NCBI GenBank assembly: GCA_032464575.1
Contig: JAWDKM010000001.1
Span: forward strand, 372,001 to 436,000
Length of the DNA: 64,000 nt
Origin: Pontivivens sp032464575
Lineage (GTDB): Bacteria; Pseudomonadota; Alphaproteobacteria; Rhodobacterales; Rhodobacteraceae
Direction: 5' to 3'
Part shown: positions 26,009-35,135 of the stretch, piece by piece
Layout of the letters: each line of letters begins with the position of its first letter
Position numbering within the stretch: position 1 is the stretch's first letter
The notes under the pieces: generated by a model
Told to the model about the DNA's origin: nothing
The model's input: the letters and a program-made list of their open reading frames with translations, nothing else
Databases searched by the model: none
Program-made: the position numbers and the translations under genes

Positions 26009-26014
26009 GGCGCG

Positions 26015-27796
26015 ATGGACCAGTATACCCTCAACCTTCTCGTCGTGGGCGCGACCTTCGCGCTCTACATCGGGATCGCGGTCTGGGCCCGCGCGGGCTC
26101 GACATCGGAGTTCTACGCCGCGGGCCGGGGCGTTCACCCGGTCACCAACGGCATGGCGACGGCGGCAGACTGGATGTCGGCGGCCTCCTTCATCTCCATG
26201 GCGGGTCTCATCGCCTTCGGCGGCTACGGCGCATCGTCCTTCCTGATGGGCTGGACCGGTGGCTACGTGCTGCTGGCGCTGCTGCTCGCGCCCTATCTGC
26301 GCAAGTTCGGCAAGTTCACGGTGCCGGAGTTCATCGGCGACCGGTTCTACAGCCCGACGGCGCGCCTGGTGGCGGTGATCTGCCTGATCGTCGCCTCCGT
26401 CACCTACGTGATCGGTCAGATGACAGGCGTGGGCGTCGCCTTCTCCCGCTTCCTGGAGGTGTCGAACTCCACCGGTCTCTTCATAGGGGCGGGCGTCGTC
26501 TTCCTCTATGCGGTTCTGGGCGGCATGAAGGGCATCACCTACACCCAGGTCGCGCAGTACTGCGTGCTGATCACGGCCTATACGATCCCCGCGATCTTCA
26601 TCTCGCTGCAGCTGACCGGCAACCCGATCCCGGGTCTCGGCCTCTTCTCGACGCACGCAGCATCGGGCGAGCCGCTGCTCGGCCGTCTCAACGAGGTGGT
26701 GCAGGAGCTTGGCTTCGGCGCCTATACCGAGCAGGACGGAACCCCCTCCTCGGTCATCAACATGACGCTCTTCACCTTCTCGCTGATGATCGGGACCGCG
26801 GGCCTGCCGCACGTGATCATCCGCTTCTTCACGGTGCCGCGCGTCGCCGATGCCCGCTGGTCCGCCGGCTGGGCGCTGGTCTTCATCGCGCTGCTCTACC
26901 TCACGGCTCCGGCGGTGGGTGCGATGGCGCGTCTGAACCTCGTCGATACCATCTATCCCAATGGCACGGCCGAACAGCCGATCGCCTATGCCGACCGGCC
27001 GGAATGGATCAGCAATTGGGAGGTCACCGGGCTCCTGTCCTTCGAGGACAAGAACGGCGACGGCCTGATCCAGTGGTACAACGACGGGGACGAGGCTTTC
27101 GCGGCCACGGCGACCGAGCGTGGCTGGCAGGGCTCCGAGCTCACGGTGAACCGCGACATCCTCGTGCTCGCCAATCCGGAGATCGCAGGTCTGCCGGGCT
27201 GGGTGATCGCGCTGGTGGCCGCGGGCGGCCTTGCGGCGGCCCTGTCCACGGCGGCGGGCCTGCTGCTCGCCATATCGTCGGCGGTGAGCCATGACCTCAT
27301 CAAGGGTCAGCTCAACCCGAACATCAGCGAGAAGGGAGAGCTCTTGGCCGCGCGGATCGCGATGGCGGTGGCCATCGCGGTGGCGACCTATCTGGGCCTC
27401 AACCCGCCAGGCTTCGCGGCGCAGACGGTGGCGCTGGCCTTCGGGCTTGCCGCGGCCTCGATCTTCCCGGCATTGATGATGGGCATCTTCGTGAAGCGCA
27501 TCAACAACAAGGGTGCGGTCGCGGGCATGCTTGCCGGTCTGATCTTCACGCTGGTCTACATCTTCCTGCACAAGGGGTGGTTCTTCATCCCCGGCACGGC
27601 CAGCTTCCCCGATACGATCGAGGGCTCGCTCTTCGGCATCCAGTCCACGGCGATCGGCTCGATCGGGGCACTGCTCAACTTCGCGGTGGCCTACTTCGTG
27701 TCCAACGCGACCGAGGAAACGCCGGAGGAGATCAAGGCGCTGGTCGAGAGCGTCCGCATCCCGCGCGGTGCGGGTGCGGCCACCGCCGACCACTAA
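26015..27796 (+). CDS. Sodium:solute symporter, cation/acetate type
   Basis: A 593-residue SSS-family permease of the ActP-like (VC2705) subfamily, predicted to import acetate or a similar short carboxylate with Na+. It has about 13 hydrophobic helices. The N-terminal segment FYAAGRGVHPVTNGMATAAD and WMSAASFISMAGLIAFGGY is the subfamily mark, with QMTGVGVAFSRF and GGMKGITYTQVAQY in the core. A large polar loop (residues ~310-385) carries an EF-like DKNGDGLIQWYNDGDE stretch that could bind Ca2+. It forms an operon with DUF4212. Confidence 0.9.
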   Translation: MDQYTLNLLVVGATFALYIGIAVWARAGSTSEFYAAGRGVHPVTNGMATAADWMSAASFISMAGLIAFGGYGASSFLMGWTGGYVLLALLLAPYLRKFGKFTVPEFIGDRFYSPTARLVAVICLIVASVTYVIGQMTGVGVAFSRFLEVSNSTGLFIGAGVVFLYAVLGGMKGITYTQVAQYCVLITAYTIPAIFISLQLTGNPIPGLGLFSTHAASGEPLLGRLNEVVQELGFGAYTEQDGTPSSVINMTLFTFSLMIGTAGLPHVIIRFFTVPRVADARWSAGWALVFIALLYLTAPAVGAMARLNLVDTIYPNGTAEQPIAYADRPEWISNWEVTGLLSFEDKNGDGLIQWYNDGDEAFAATATERGWQGSELTVNRDILVLANPEIAGLPGWVIALVAAGGLAAALSTAAGLLLAISSAVSHDLIKGQLNPNISEKGELLAARIAMAVAIAVATYLGLNPPGFAAQTVALAFGLAAASIFPALMMGIFVKRINNKGAVAGMLAGLIFTLVYIFLHKGWFFIPGTASFPDTIEGSLFGIQSTAIGSIGALLNFAVAYFVSNATEETPEEIKALVESVRIPRGAGAATADH

Positions 27797-27803
27797 GACC
27801 CCC

Positions 27804-27830
27804 GCCCCCGCCGGTGCGTCCGGCGGGGGC
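27804..27830 (+). terminator. Strong hairpin after the symporter
   Basis: An 11-bp perfect GC stem GCCCCCGCCGG / CCGGCGGGGGC with a 5-base loop, 7 bp after the symporter stop. No T-run follows, so it may act as a partial terminator or mRNA 3' stabiliser between the symporter and the DUF294 gene. Confidence 0.6.
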
Positions 27831-27853
27831 TCCCTACGACGACGGAGCTTGTC

Positions 27854-29671
27854 ATGGCGGATGCGAGCGAGATCGCGACCTTCCTCTCCCGCCTGGCGCC
27901 CTATTCCAACCTCACCGACAGCACGCTGGTGCCGCTGGCCGCCGCCTTCGAACGCCGCCACATGGCGCGGGGCGACACGATCTACGCGGTCGGCGAGCGG
28001 CTCGACGGTCTCTACGTGATCCGTGACGGCGCGGTGCGCATCGACGATGCGAGCGGCGAGGTGCTGTCGCATCTGCGCGCGGGCAACAGCTTCGGCGAGC
28101 GGGGGCTCATGCAAGACGGCATCGCGCCGACCTCCGCCCGCGCCACCGCCGAGACGGACCTGCTACTGCTGCCCGCCGGACGCTTCCGCGCGCTTGTGGA
28201 GGCGGACGAGAGCTTCCGCGACTTCTACGCCCGCAACCGCGCCGAACCCCTGCGCCGCGCGCCGACGCTCGCCGAGACGCGGGTCGAGACACTGATGAAC
28301 GGCGCGCCGCTGACCACGGCGCCCGACACCACCATCGCCGAGGCCGCGCGGATGATGCGCGACGCCCATGTCTCCAGCCTCATGATCGTCGAGGGCGAGG
28401 CGTTGGCCGGCATCATCACCACCCGCGACCTCGCCGGCCGTGTCGTCGCGGAAGGGCTGGAGACGAGCCGCCCGGTGCGGGAGATCATGACCGCCGATCC
28501 GCTGAGCCTGCCACCCGACGCCATCGGCTCGGACGTGCTCAACGCGATGATGGAGCGGGGCATCGGACACGTCCCGATCACCCAGGGCAGCGCGCCGGTC
28601 GGGATCATCACGCAGACCGACCTGACGCGGTTCCAGGCCGACAGCTCCGCCACCCTGATCGGCGATATCGCGGCGGGGGAGAGCGCGGATGCGCTGGCGG
28701 CGATCACCGCGCGCATCCCCCGTCTGCTGGTCCAGCTCGTCGCCTCCGGCAACCGGCACGAGGTCGTCACGCGCCTGATCACGGACATCACCGACGCCGT
28801 CACCCGCCGCCTGCTGAAGCTGGCGGAGGCGGAGCTCGGCCCGCCGCCAGCCCCCTATCTCTGGCTTGCCTGCGGCAGTCAGGGCCGGCAGGAGCAGACG
28901 GGGGTGAGCGATCAAGACAACTGCATGATCCTCGGCGACGGCGCGGACCCGGACGATCCCTATTTCGCGGAGCTCGCCAAGCGGGTCAGCGACGGGCTCG
29001 ACCGCTGCGGCTACTTCTACTGCCCCGGCGACATGATGGCGACGAACCCGCGCTGGCGGCAGCCGCTTTCGGTCTGGCGAAGCTATTTTCAAGGCTGGAT
29101 CGACAAGCCCGATCCGATGGCGCAGATGCTCGCCTCCGTCATGTTCGACCTGCGCCCCATCGGGGGGACGACATCGCTCTTCGACGGCCTGCAGGCAGAG
29201 ACGCTGGCGGCCGCCTCGAAGAACTCGATCTTCGTTGCGCACATGGTCTCCAACTCGCTGAAGCACCATCCGCCGCTGAGCCTGTTGCGCGGGATCGCGA
29301 CGGCCCGCTCGGGTGCGCATCGCAACCGGGTGGACCTAAAGCTGAACGGCGTCGTTCCGGTCGTCGATCTCGGCCGGGTCTATGCGCTGCGCGGCCAGCT
29401 CACCGCCGCCAACACCCGCGCCCGGCTGATTGCTGCGCGTGAGGCGGGCGTGGTCAGCCAGCGCGGCGGGCAGGACCTAATCGACGCCTATGACCTCATC
29501 GCCATGGCCCGCCTCGAACATCAGGCAAGCCGCATCCGCGCGGGAGATGCGCCGGACAACTATCTGCCACCCAAGGAGCTTTCGGAATTCGAGCGCAGCC
29601 ACCTTCGCGATGCATTCGTGGTGGTCCGCTCCATGCAATCGGCCGCGACACAAGGCCAGGGCGTGATGTAG
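27854..29671 (+). CDS. cNMP-binding / CBS / DUF294 nucleotidyltransferase-like protein
   Basis: 605 residues. Domain order: a cyclic-nucleotide-binding domain (~10-125, cassette SFGERGL...PTSARATAETD), two CBS domains (~140-270), a DUF294 nucleotidyltransferase-like domain (~295-430) with the GlnD-type motif ACGSQGRQEQTGVSDQDN, and a DUF294 C-terminal helical domain (~450-590). The G-S-x-x-R-x-E-x4-S-D-x-D triad suggests a real nucleotidyltransferase, but the target is unknown. Such proteins are regularly encoded beside acetate symporters and DnaQ-like exonucleases. Cytoplasmic. ATG 27854. Confidence 0.88.
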   Translation: MADASEIATFLSRLAPYSNLTDSTLVPLAAAFERRHMARGDTIYAVGERLDGLYVIRDGAVRIDDASGEVLSHLRAGNSFGERGLMQDGIAPTSARATAETDLLLLPAGRFRALVEADESFRDFYARNRAEPLRRAPTLAETRVETLMNGAPLTTAPDTTIAEAARMMRDAHVSSLMIVEGEALAGIITTRDLAGRVVAEGLETSRPVREIMTADPLSLPPDAIGSDVLNAMMERGIGHVPITQGSAPVGIITQTDLTRFQADSSATLIGDIAAGESADALAAITARIPRLLVQLVASGNRHEVVTRLITDITDAVTRRLLKLAEAELGPPPAPYLWLACGSQGRQEQTGVSDQDNCMILGDGADPDDPYFAELAKRVSDGLDRCGYFYCPGDMMATNPRWRQPLSVWRSYFQGWIDKPDPMAQMLASVMFDLRPIGGTTSLFDGLQAETLAAASKNSIFVAHMVSNSLKHHPPLSLLRGIATARSGAHRNRVDLKLNGVVPVVDLGRVYALRGQLTAANTRARLIAAREAGVVSQRGGQDLIDAYDLIAMARLEHQASRIRAGDAPDNYLPPKELSEFERSHLRDAFVVVRSMQSAATQGQGVM

Positions 29672-29693
29672 TCTCGCCCAAAGGGAGGAAAAC

Positions 29694-30209
29694 ATGCTCT
29701 TCGAGCTGATCGCGACGGTCACGGCCGGCTTCGCCGCTGCCGGGCTCGTCCTGCTCATCCGTCGTTTCGTCACGCTGCCCCGATGGGCGATGCCCGCCGG
29801 CGCGGGGCTCGCCATGCTCGCCTTCGCGATCTGGTCGGAATACTCGTGGTTCGACCGCACCACCGGCGGCCTGCCCGACGGGATCGAGGTCGCGCGCACG
29901 GTGGAAAGCTCGGCGCCCTGGCGCCCGTGGACCTATGCTGCCCCCTTCGTGGATAGGTTCATCGCGGTGGATCTCGCTTCGGTCCGGACCAACGACGCGG
30001 TACCGGACCAGCGGATGGTCGACCTCCTCGTCTTCCGGCGCTGGACGCCGGTGGGCCGCGTGCGCGCCGTCTTCGACTGCGGGGGCGGGCGGCGCGCCGA
30101 TCTGGTGGAGGGCGTGAACTTCACCGAGGACGGGCGGATCGAAGGGGCGAACTGGGTCGAGATGGGGCCGGAGGATCCGGTCTTCGCCCAGGCCTGCGCG
30201 GGGGTCTGA
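29694..30209 (+). CDS. Conserved hypothetical membrane-anchored protein
   Basis: 171 residues. Two N-terminal hydrophobic helices (LIATVTAGFAAAGLVLLI and WAMPAGAGLAMLAFAIW) are followed by a soluble ~110-residue domain with WSEYSWFDRTTGGLPDGIEV and RAVFDCGGGRRADLVEGV. The family is not recognised by name, but the position between DUF294 and the exonuclease suggests a role in that module. RBS GGGAGGAAA precedes the ATG; the next gene starts 3 bp after its stop. Confidence 0.65.
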   Translation: MLFELIATVTAGFAAAGLVLLIRRFVTLPRWAMPAGAGLAMLAFAIWSEYSWFDRTTGGLPDGIEVARTVESSAPWRPWTYAAPFVDRFIAVDLASVRTNDAVPDQRMVDLLVFRRWTPVGRVRAVFDCGGGRRADLVEGVNFTEDGRIEGANWVEMGPEDPVFAQACAGV

Positions 30210-30212
30210 GCG

Positions 30213-31604
30213 GTGGGGCCCCGCCGCCGCTTTCTCGCCCTCCTCGCCGGTTTCGCGCTCGCGCTCTGCGCGCTTTTCGCCGCGGCCCTCTGGCTCGGCT
30301 GGCGGCAGGCGGGCGGGCCGGTGGCGCCGTTCCTCTCCGCCGGGCTGATCGGAGGGTTCGCAGCACTCCTGCTGACCGCAGGACTGTGGCTGTTCCTCGA
30401 CGAGCAGGTGGTGCGCCCGGCCCTGCGCATCGCCGCCGCCTTCCGCGCGCGGGCGCATGGCGAGACGAAAGGCGCCCTGCCCGCCGCGCCGCATCTCGGC
30501 GACCTCGTCCCGGCGGCCACCGCGCTCTGCGACAGCCTCGACGCCGCACGGGCCGACATGACCGCGCGGCTGGCACAGGAAACGGCGCTGGTGGAGGCCG
30601 AGCGGGCGCAGCTCGCCGCCCTCCTCTCCGAGATCCCGATCGCGGTGATGACGGTGAACGCCGCGCACCAGATCACGCTTTACGACCGGCAATGCGTGCA
30701 CATGCTCGGGCATGTCGCGCCGCTCGGCCTCGACCGCTCCGTCTTCGACTATGTGGAGGAGACGGCGCTGCGCGCGGCCCTTGGTGAGCTCGACGCAGCC
30801 GCGGGCCGCAACTTCATCGACGTGGAGCTGCCGACCGCCGATGGCAGCGGCCTCGTCAGCACGCGCCTGCGGCCTATCGGGCGGAACCAGGGCTACATGC
30901 TCGCCATGGAGGTGGAGAACGCGGTGGTCGCCGAACGCCCGCTGGTCTTCGATTTCGGGCTGATCGACCGGACGCCGGGGGCGGAGCTTGCACACCGCCC
31001 GCTCTCCCACCTCTCCTTCGTGGTGTTCGACAGCGAGACGACGGGCCTCGACCCGGCGAAGGACGCGGTGGTGCAGCTCGCCGGGGTGCGTGTGGTCAAC
31101 GGACGTGTGGTGGAGGGCGAGGTCTTCGACCACCTCGTCGATCCCGGCCGCCCGATTTCGCCGGTCGCGATCCGCGTGCACGGCGTGACGAACGAGATGG
31201 TGGCGGGCGCGCCGCCGCTCGCCAAGATTGGCCACGACTTCCATGAGTTCGCCCGCGGCGCTGTGCTGGTCGCGCACAACGCACCTTTCGATCTCGCATT
31301 CCTAAAGCGGGAGGAAGCGCGGATCGGCAAGTGCTTCGACCACCCGGTCCTCGACACGGTGCTTTTGTCCGCGGCCCTGTTCGGGGAGAGCGAGGAGCAT
31401 ACGCTCGACGCCATTGCGGAGCGGCTCGACGTCGCCATACCGGGTGCTGACCGGCACACGGCGCTCGGCGATGCGCGCGCCACGGCGGAGGTGCTGGTGA
31501 AGATGATCCCGATGGCCGAAGGGATGGGCATTCGCACCTTCGGTGAGGCGGTCGAGGCGATGCGCCGGTTCACACGCCTGCTGCCCGATCTCAACCGGGC
31601 CTGA
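30213..31604 (+). CDS. Membrane PAS-like / DEDDh 3'-5' exonuclease (DnaQ-like)
   Basis: 463 residues with a GTG start. Two N-terminal transmembrane helices (FLALLAGFALALCALFAAAL and LIGGFAALLLTAGLWLFL) are followed by a HAMP/coiled linker, a PAS-like fold (residues ~135-240, IPIAVMTVNAAHQITLYD) and a C-terminal DEDDh exonuclease domain. Its motifs are VVFDSETTGLDP (Exo I, Asp and Glu), AHNAPFDLAF (Exo II) and DRHTALGDARATAEV (Exo III, His and Asp). All catalytic residues are kept. A membrane-tethered sensory exonuclease is unlike replicative DnaQ; the substrate is probably a small RNA/DNA or nucleotide. Confidence 0.85.
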   Translation: MGPRRRFLALLAGFALALCALFAAALWLGWRQAGGPVAPFLSAGLIGGFAALLLTAGLWLFLDEQVVRPALRIAAAFRARAHGETKGALPAAPHLGDLVPAATALCDSLDAARADMTARLAQETALVEAERAQLAALLSEIPIAVMTVNAAHQITLYDRQCVHMLGHVAPLGLDRSVFDYVEETALRAALGELDAAAGRNFIDVELPTADGSGLVSTRLRPIGRNQGYMLAMEVENAVVAERPLVFDFGLIDRTPGAELAHRPLSHLSFVVFDSETTGLDPAKDAVVQLAGVRVVNGRVVEGEVFDHLVDPGRPISPVAIRVHGVTNEMVAGAPPLAKIGHDFHEFARGAVLVAHNAPFDLAFLKREEARIGKCFDHPVLDTVLLSAALFGESEEHTLDAIAERLDVAIPGADRHTALGDARATAEVLVKMIPMAEGMGIRTFGEAVEAMRRFTRLLPDLNRA

Positions 31605-31609
31605 GGGGA

Positions 31610-31635
31610 TGCGGTGCCCCCCGGGGGGCACCGCA
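31610..31635. terminator. 26-bp perfect palindrome between convergent genes
   Basis: TGCGGTGCCCCCC is followed directly by its exact reverse complement, with no unpaired loop in the DNA. It lies in the 36-bp gap between the exonuclease and the leftward fasciclin/RTX gene, and so probably serves as a bidirectional terminator. Confidence 0.65.
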
Positions 31636-31640
31636 GAAGA

Positions 31641-33593
31641 TCAAAGCTCGAAGTGATCGGCGGTGAGGCTCGAGGCCTCGACCCCGGCGAAGCGCACCGA
31701 CGTGGAGCCGAGGTCGAGCAGCGCGTCGTCGCCGTCCTGGCTAAGCGCGTCGAACACCTCGTCGATGCCGTCGAGGTGCAGCCGCTCCAGGTTCACCATG
31801 TCCACACCCACCTCGAAATCGGTGATCGTGTCCTCGCCGCTGCGGCGCGCGAAGATGAAGGTGTCGGCATCGGCACCGCCGGTGAGCTGGTCGTCGTCGC
31901 GCCCACCCCAGAGCCGATCCTCGCCGTCGCCGCCGTCGAGCGTATCCTCACCGCGCCGCCCGAGCATCCGGTCGTCGCCGAGCCCGCCAAGGCCGGTATC
32001 GTCGCCGCGACCCATGGAGATCACGTCGTCGCCCTCCTTGCCGAAGACGAAATCGTCGTCGCGACCCGTGAAGATCCGCTCGTCGCTCTCGTCCCCGATG
32101 ATGAAGTCGACCGCGTTGGAGCCGTCGCTCTGCAGCACGTCGACCGGCAGGAGCACGCCGTCGAGCACATGGGCGGTGCCGTTCGACGCCGGGATGTCGA
32201 GTGCGATCAGGTTGGGATCGGCCACGTCCGGATCCGCGTCGACAAGGCTCGCGCCGTTCACACCCAGCGTCGCGCCGTCGAGCAGCGTCGGGATGCTCTC
32301 GGCGGCCAGCACGTCCTCGGAGCCGAGGGCGACCGGGACCACGTGGTAGGAGAGGATATCCGTCAGCAGCCCGATCGGGTCGCCCTGGCCGAGCAGCGTC
32401 AGCGCATCGACGAGGAAGCCGAACGCTTCACCCTCGTCCTCCCCCTCGAAGCCGAGCGCATTGGCGAGGCCGACAAAGGCCGCGTCGTTCGGCGCGAAGA
32501 CCGTGAGGGACGCGTCGGGATCGTTCAGCGCGCCGGTCAGCCCCGTCAGCTCGACCGAGGTCAGCAGCAGGTCGAAATCGGTGGCATCCGCGTCGAACTC
32601 CCCACCGCTGGCGGCAACGATCCCGGCAAGCGTCGGCAGCTCCGGCTCGGCCGGCTCGTTGCCCGGAATGTCGATCGGCAGCAGCACCCGGTCGATGCCC
32701 TGGATGGTGCCGTTCGCGGCGTTGATGTCTGGTGCCACGATGTTGGGATTGGTGACGTCCGGCTCGTTGTCGATCAGCTCGGTGCCTTCGGACCCGAAGG
32801 TCGCGCCGTCGAGCAGCGTCTGCACGGCCTCGGCGTCCCCCACCTCCTGCGCGGTCTTCGCACCCGGCGAGACGTGGTAGAGCAGCACGTCGGTCAGCAG
32901 CGGGATCGGATCGCCGCCGCCAAGCTCGGTCAACGCAGCAACGATGGCGTCGAACACCGCATCCTCGTCGGACGTGTCCCCCTCGAAGCCGAGATCGACG
33001 GCAAGCTGGGTGAAGGCGGCGTCGGTCGGCGCGAACACCGTTACGTCCGAAAGCCCCTGCACCGTGTCGACCAGACCGGCCGCGTCGAGCGCGCGGACCA
33101 GGAGATCGAAATCCCCGGATCCCGCCGCGATCTCCACGACATTGGGTGCGGGCTCACCGCCGCCGAAGCGGGAATACTCCACCCCACGGCCAAAGATGTT
33201 GAAGTCGTGGCCGACCGTCAGCTCGACCCCCGGCTCCGGCACGTGGTTGACGAAAGTGAAGTAGTCCTCGTCACCGTGCTCCTGCTCGATCTCCACCAGG
33301 ATGAAGCGGTTGCCGTCCTGGTCGAAGACCTCGTAGGCACGTTCTGCATAGATCTGCCCGTCATTGCCCTCGTCGGCGCCGAAGCGCGCGAGGGTCGCCT
33401 CCTGCCCGCGGAGATCCACCGCGCGCTCGTTGAAGAGGAGGCTGTCGCCGGACAGGCGGTTGTCGTCGTCCGTCACCGTGACCTGGATCATCGGTGCGGG
33501 TGGGAGGGTGAAGCTCACCCCTGTCGAGATCTGACCGCCGCCGATATCGCTCTCGGCGAAGGCCGTGAAGGTGAAGGTTCTGGGATCGGGCAT
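31641..33593 (-). CDS. Fasciclin (FAS1) x2 protein with RTX calcium-binding tail
   Basis: 650 acidic residues, no N-terminal signal peptide. After an N-terminal ~145-residue unknown domain there are two FAS1 adhesion domains (~147-310 and ~327-490), each with the VTVFAPTDAAF / LTVFAPNDAAF box and the YHV-P box. Then come RTX nonapeptide repeats (~505-575; GGLGDDRMLGRRGEDTLDGG) and a serralysin-type C-terminal cap (DTFIFARRSGEDTITDFE). This layout implies type I secretion through a TolC-like channel and a surface or matrix adhesion role. No ABC/HlyD genes lie beside it. A related small FAS1 lipoprotein is encoded just upstream. Confidence 0.88.
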   Translation of the reverse strand: MPDPRTFTFTAFAESDIGGGQISTGVSFTLPPAPMIQVTVTDDDNRLSGDSLLFNERAVDLRGQEATLARFGADEGNDGQIYAERAYEVFDQDGNRFILVEIEQEHGDEDYFTFVNHVPEPGVELTVGHDFNIFGRGVEYSRFGGGEPAPNVVEIAAGSGDFDLLVRALDAAGLVDTVQGLSDVTVFAPTDAAFTQLAVDLGFEGDTSDEDAVFDAIVAALTELGGGDPIPLLTDVLLYHVSPGAKTAQEVGDAEAVQTLLDGATFGSEGTELIDNEPDVTNPNIVAPDINAANGTIQGIDRVLLPIDIPGNEPAEPELPTLAGIVAASGGEFDADATDFDLLLTSVELTGLTGALNDPDASLTVFAPNDAAFVGLANALGFEGEDEGEAFGFLVDALTLLGQGDPIGLLTDILSYHVVPVALGSEDVLAAESIPTLLDGATLGVNGASLVDADPDVADPNLIALDIPASNGTAHVLDGVLLPVDVLQSDGSNAVDFIIGDESDERIFTGRDDDFVFGKEGDDVISMGRGDDTGLGGLGDDRMLGRRGEDTLDGGDGEDRLWGGRDDDQLTGGADADTFIFARRSGEDTITDFEVGVDMVNLERLHLDGIDEVFDALSQDGDDALLDLGSTSVRFAGVEASSLTADHFEL

Positions 33594-33630
33594 CTCAAAC
33601 TCTCCTCGGGACAGGGGTGAAGGCTTTTGG

Positions 33631-34125
33631 TCAGCTCGGAAGAAGGACGGTATCGATGACGTGGATCACGCCGTTGGACGCCATGATGTCGGGGGTAACG
33701 ACGGTCGCGTTGTTGACGCGCACACCGCTGGTGCCGTCGACCGCGACCGACTGGCCGTTCACCGTGTCCACGCTCAGGGTCTGACCCGCGAGATCCGCCG
33801 CCAGAACCCGGCCCGGGACGACGTGATAGGTCAGCACGGCGGCGAGCTGCTCCTGGTTGGCGGGCTCCAGCAGGCTCTCGACGGTGCCTGCGGGCAGTGC
33901 CGCAAAGGCCGCATCGGTCGGCGCGAAGACGGTAAAGGGCCCCGGCCCCTTCAGCGTCTCGACCAGGCCCGCGGCCTGCACGGCGGCGACGAGCGTGTTG
34001 AAGTCGTCCGCGGCGATGGCGGTATCGACGATGTCGGGCCCGGCGGCGGTCATCCCGGCACAGCCCGTGAGCAGACCCGCCCCGGTAAGCCCGGCGGTGG
34101 CGATCAGAAACCTGCGGCGATCCAT
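33631..34125 (-). CDS. Fasciclin-domain lipoprotein, Tat-type signal
   Basis: 164 residues. The N-terminus MDRRRFLIATAGLTGAGLLTGC combines a twin-arginine motif (RRRFL) with a lipobox (LTGC), so the product is probably a Tat-exported lipoprotein. One FAS1 domain follows, with FTVFAPTDAAFAALPAGTVE, YHVVPGRVL and the NGVIHVIDTVLLPS end. The ATG at 34125 has AGGAGAG 5 nt upstream; longer in-frame starts are less likely. It is probably cotranscribed with the FAS1-RTX gene 37 bp downstream. Confidence 0.87.
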   Translation of the reverse strand: MDRRRFLIATAGLTGAGLLTGCAGMTAAGPDIVDTAIAADDFNTLVAAVQAAGLVETLKGPGPFTVFAPTDAAFAALPAGTVESLLEPANQEQLAAVLTYHVVPGRVLAADLAGQTLSVDTVNGQSVAVDGTSGVRVNNATVVTPDIMASNGVIHVIDTVLLPS

Positions 34126-34280
34126 GATGTCTCTCCTGTCTGTGACCCGGCTATTCATCGTCGGGTCGATGGCTTGTGACTTTTCGTGTGCATTTTTCAC
34201 ACGCGCTACAGGGTGACGCAGTTGGCCGGAAGGTCAACATATCGGGTGGAACTTTTTTCCACGGCGCATATGCTTCCATC

Positions 34281-35132
34281 ATGACCGACGAACCGACAGA
34301 TCTGGGATCGAACGCTTTTCTTCGCGTTCTCAGGGGCTTGCTCCGTCCGCTCGTGCGCACGCTGATCGCGCGCGGCGTCACCCTGCCGTCGGTCTACCGG
34401 CTTTTGAAGCAGGTGTATGTCGAGGTGGCGGAGAGTGACTTCCGACTCGACGACGAACCGCCGACCGACAGTCGGGTGAGCCTGCTCACCGGCGTCCATC
34501 GCCGCGACGTGCGCGCGATCCGCACCGCGGAGAACGATCCCGACGCGCCGCTGCGCCAGCGTACGACGCTGCTCGCCACGGTCGTGGGGAGCTGGCTCGC
34601 GAACCCCGAGACGCGCGACGCCGACGGTTCACCACGGCCTTTGCCGCGGGCGAGCGACGACGGACCCGGTTTCGAGGGACTGGTGCGGGCCATCAACCGC
34701 GACGTTCGGCCCCGGACCCTGCTCGACGAACTGATGCGGCAGGGTCTGGTGCGCGAGCGGGAGGACGGCCTGCTCGAACTGCTGCCCGACGCGTTCCTCG
34801 GCCCGGCGGAGGACGAGCAGAAGATGATGTTCTTCGCCGCCAATGTGGGCGATCACCTCGCCGCGGCGGCCGAGAACATGCTCGCCGACCAGCCGCCGTT
34901 CCTGGAACGCGCCGTCTTTTACAACCGCTTGCGTGCCGGATCGGTCGACGAGGTCGAGGCGGCTGCGCGCGCCCTCAGCCAGGACATGCTGGTCGAGGTC
35001 AACCGTCGCGCGCTCGCGCTGCAGTCCGAGGACAAGGATACGGCGGAGGGTTCGCACCGCTTCCGCTTCGGGGTATATTTCTACAGGGAAAACAAGGCGT
35101 CGGCGAAGGCGCCAAGCGAGAACGGGGACTGA
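34281..35132 (+). CDS. DUF6502 family protein
   Basis: 283 residues, soluble, mostly helical. The start FLRVLRGLLRPLVRTLIARG and the SLLTGVHRRDVRAIR helix-turn-helix-like segment are the DUF6502 pattern; function unknown, possibly DNA-associated. ATG 34281. It is divergent from the FAS1 lipoprotein (155-bp gap, rather AT-rich) and directly precedes the DUF5666 gene (3-bp gap), a pairing suggesting a shared function. Confidence 0.75.
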   Translation: MTDEPTDLGSNAFLRVLRGLLRPLVRTLIARGVTLPSVYRLLKQVYVEVAESDFRLDDEPPTDSRVSLLTGVHRRDVRAIRTAENDPDAPLRQRTTLLATVVGSWLANPETRDADGSPRPLPRASDDGPGFEGLVRAINRDVRPRTLLDELMRQGLVREREDGLLELLPDAFLGPAEDEQKMMFFAANVGDHLAAAAENMLADQPPFLERAVFYNRLRAGSVDEVEAAARALSQDMLVEVNRRALALQSEDKDTAEGSHRFRFGVYFYRENKASAKAPSENGD

Positions 35133-35135
35133 GGG

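Noticed and set aside
31780..31990. Possible CRISPR or tandem repeat from the GGDGEDRLWGG-like units
   Set aside because: These are RTX nonapeptide codons within the FAS1-RTX gene, not a CRISPR array; no CRISPR array is seen in the window.
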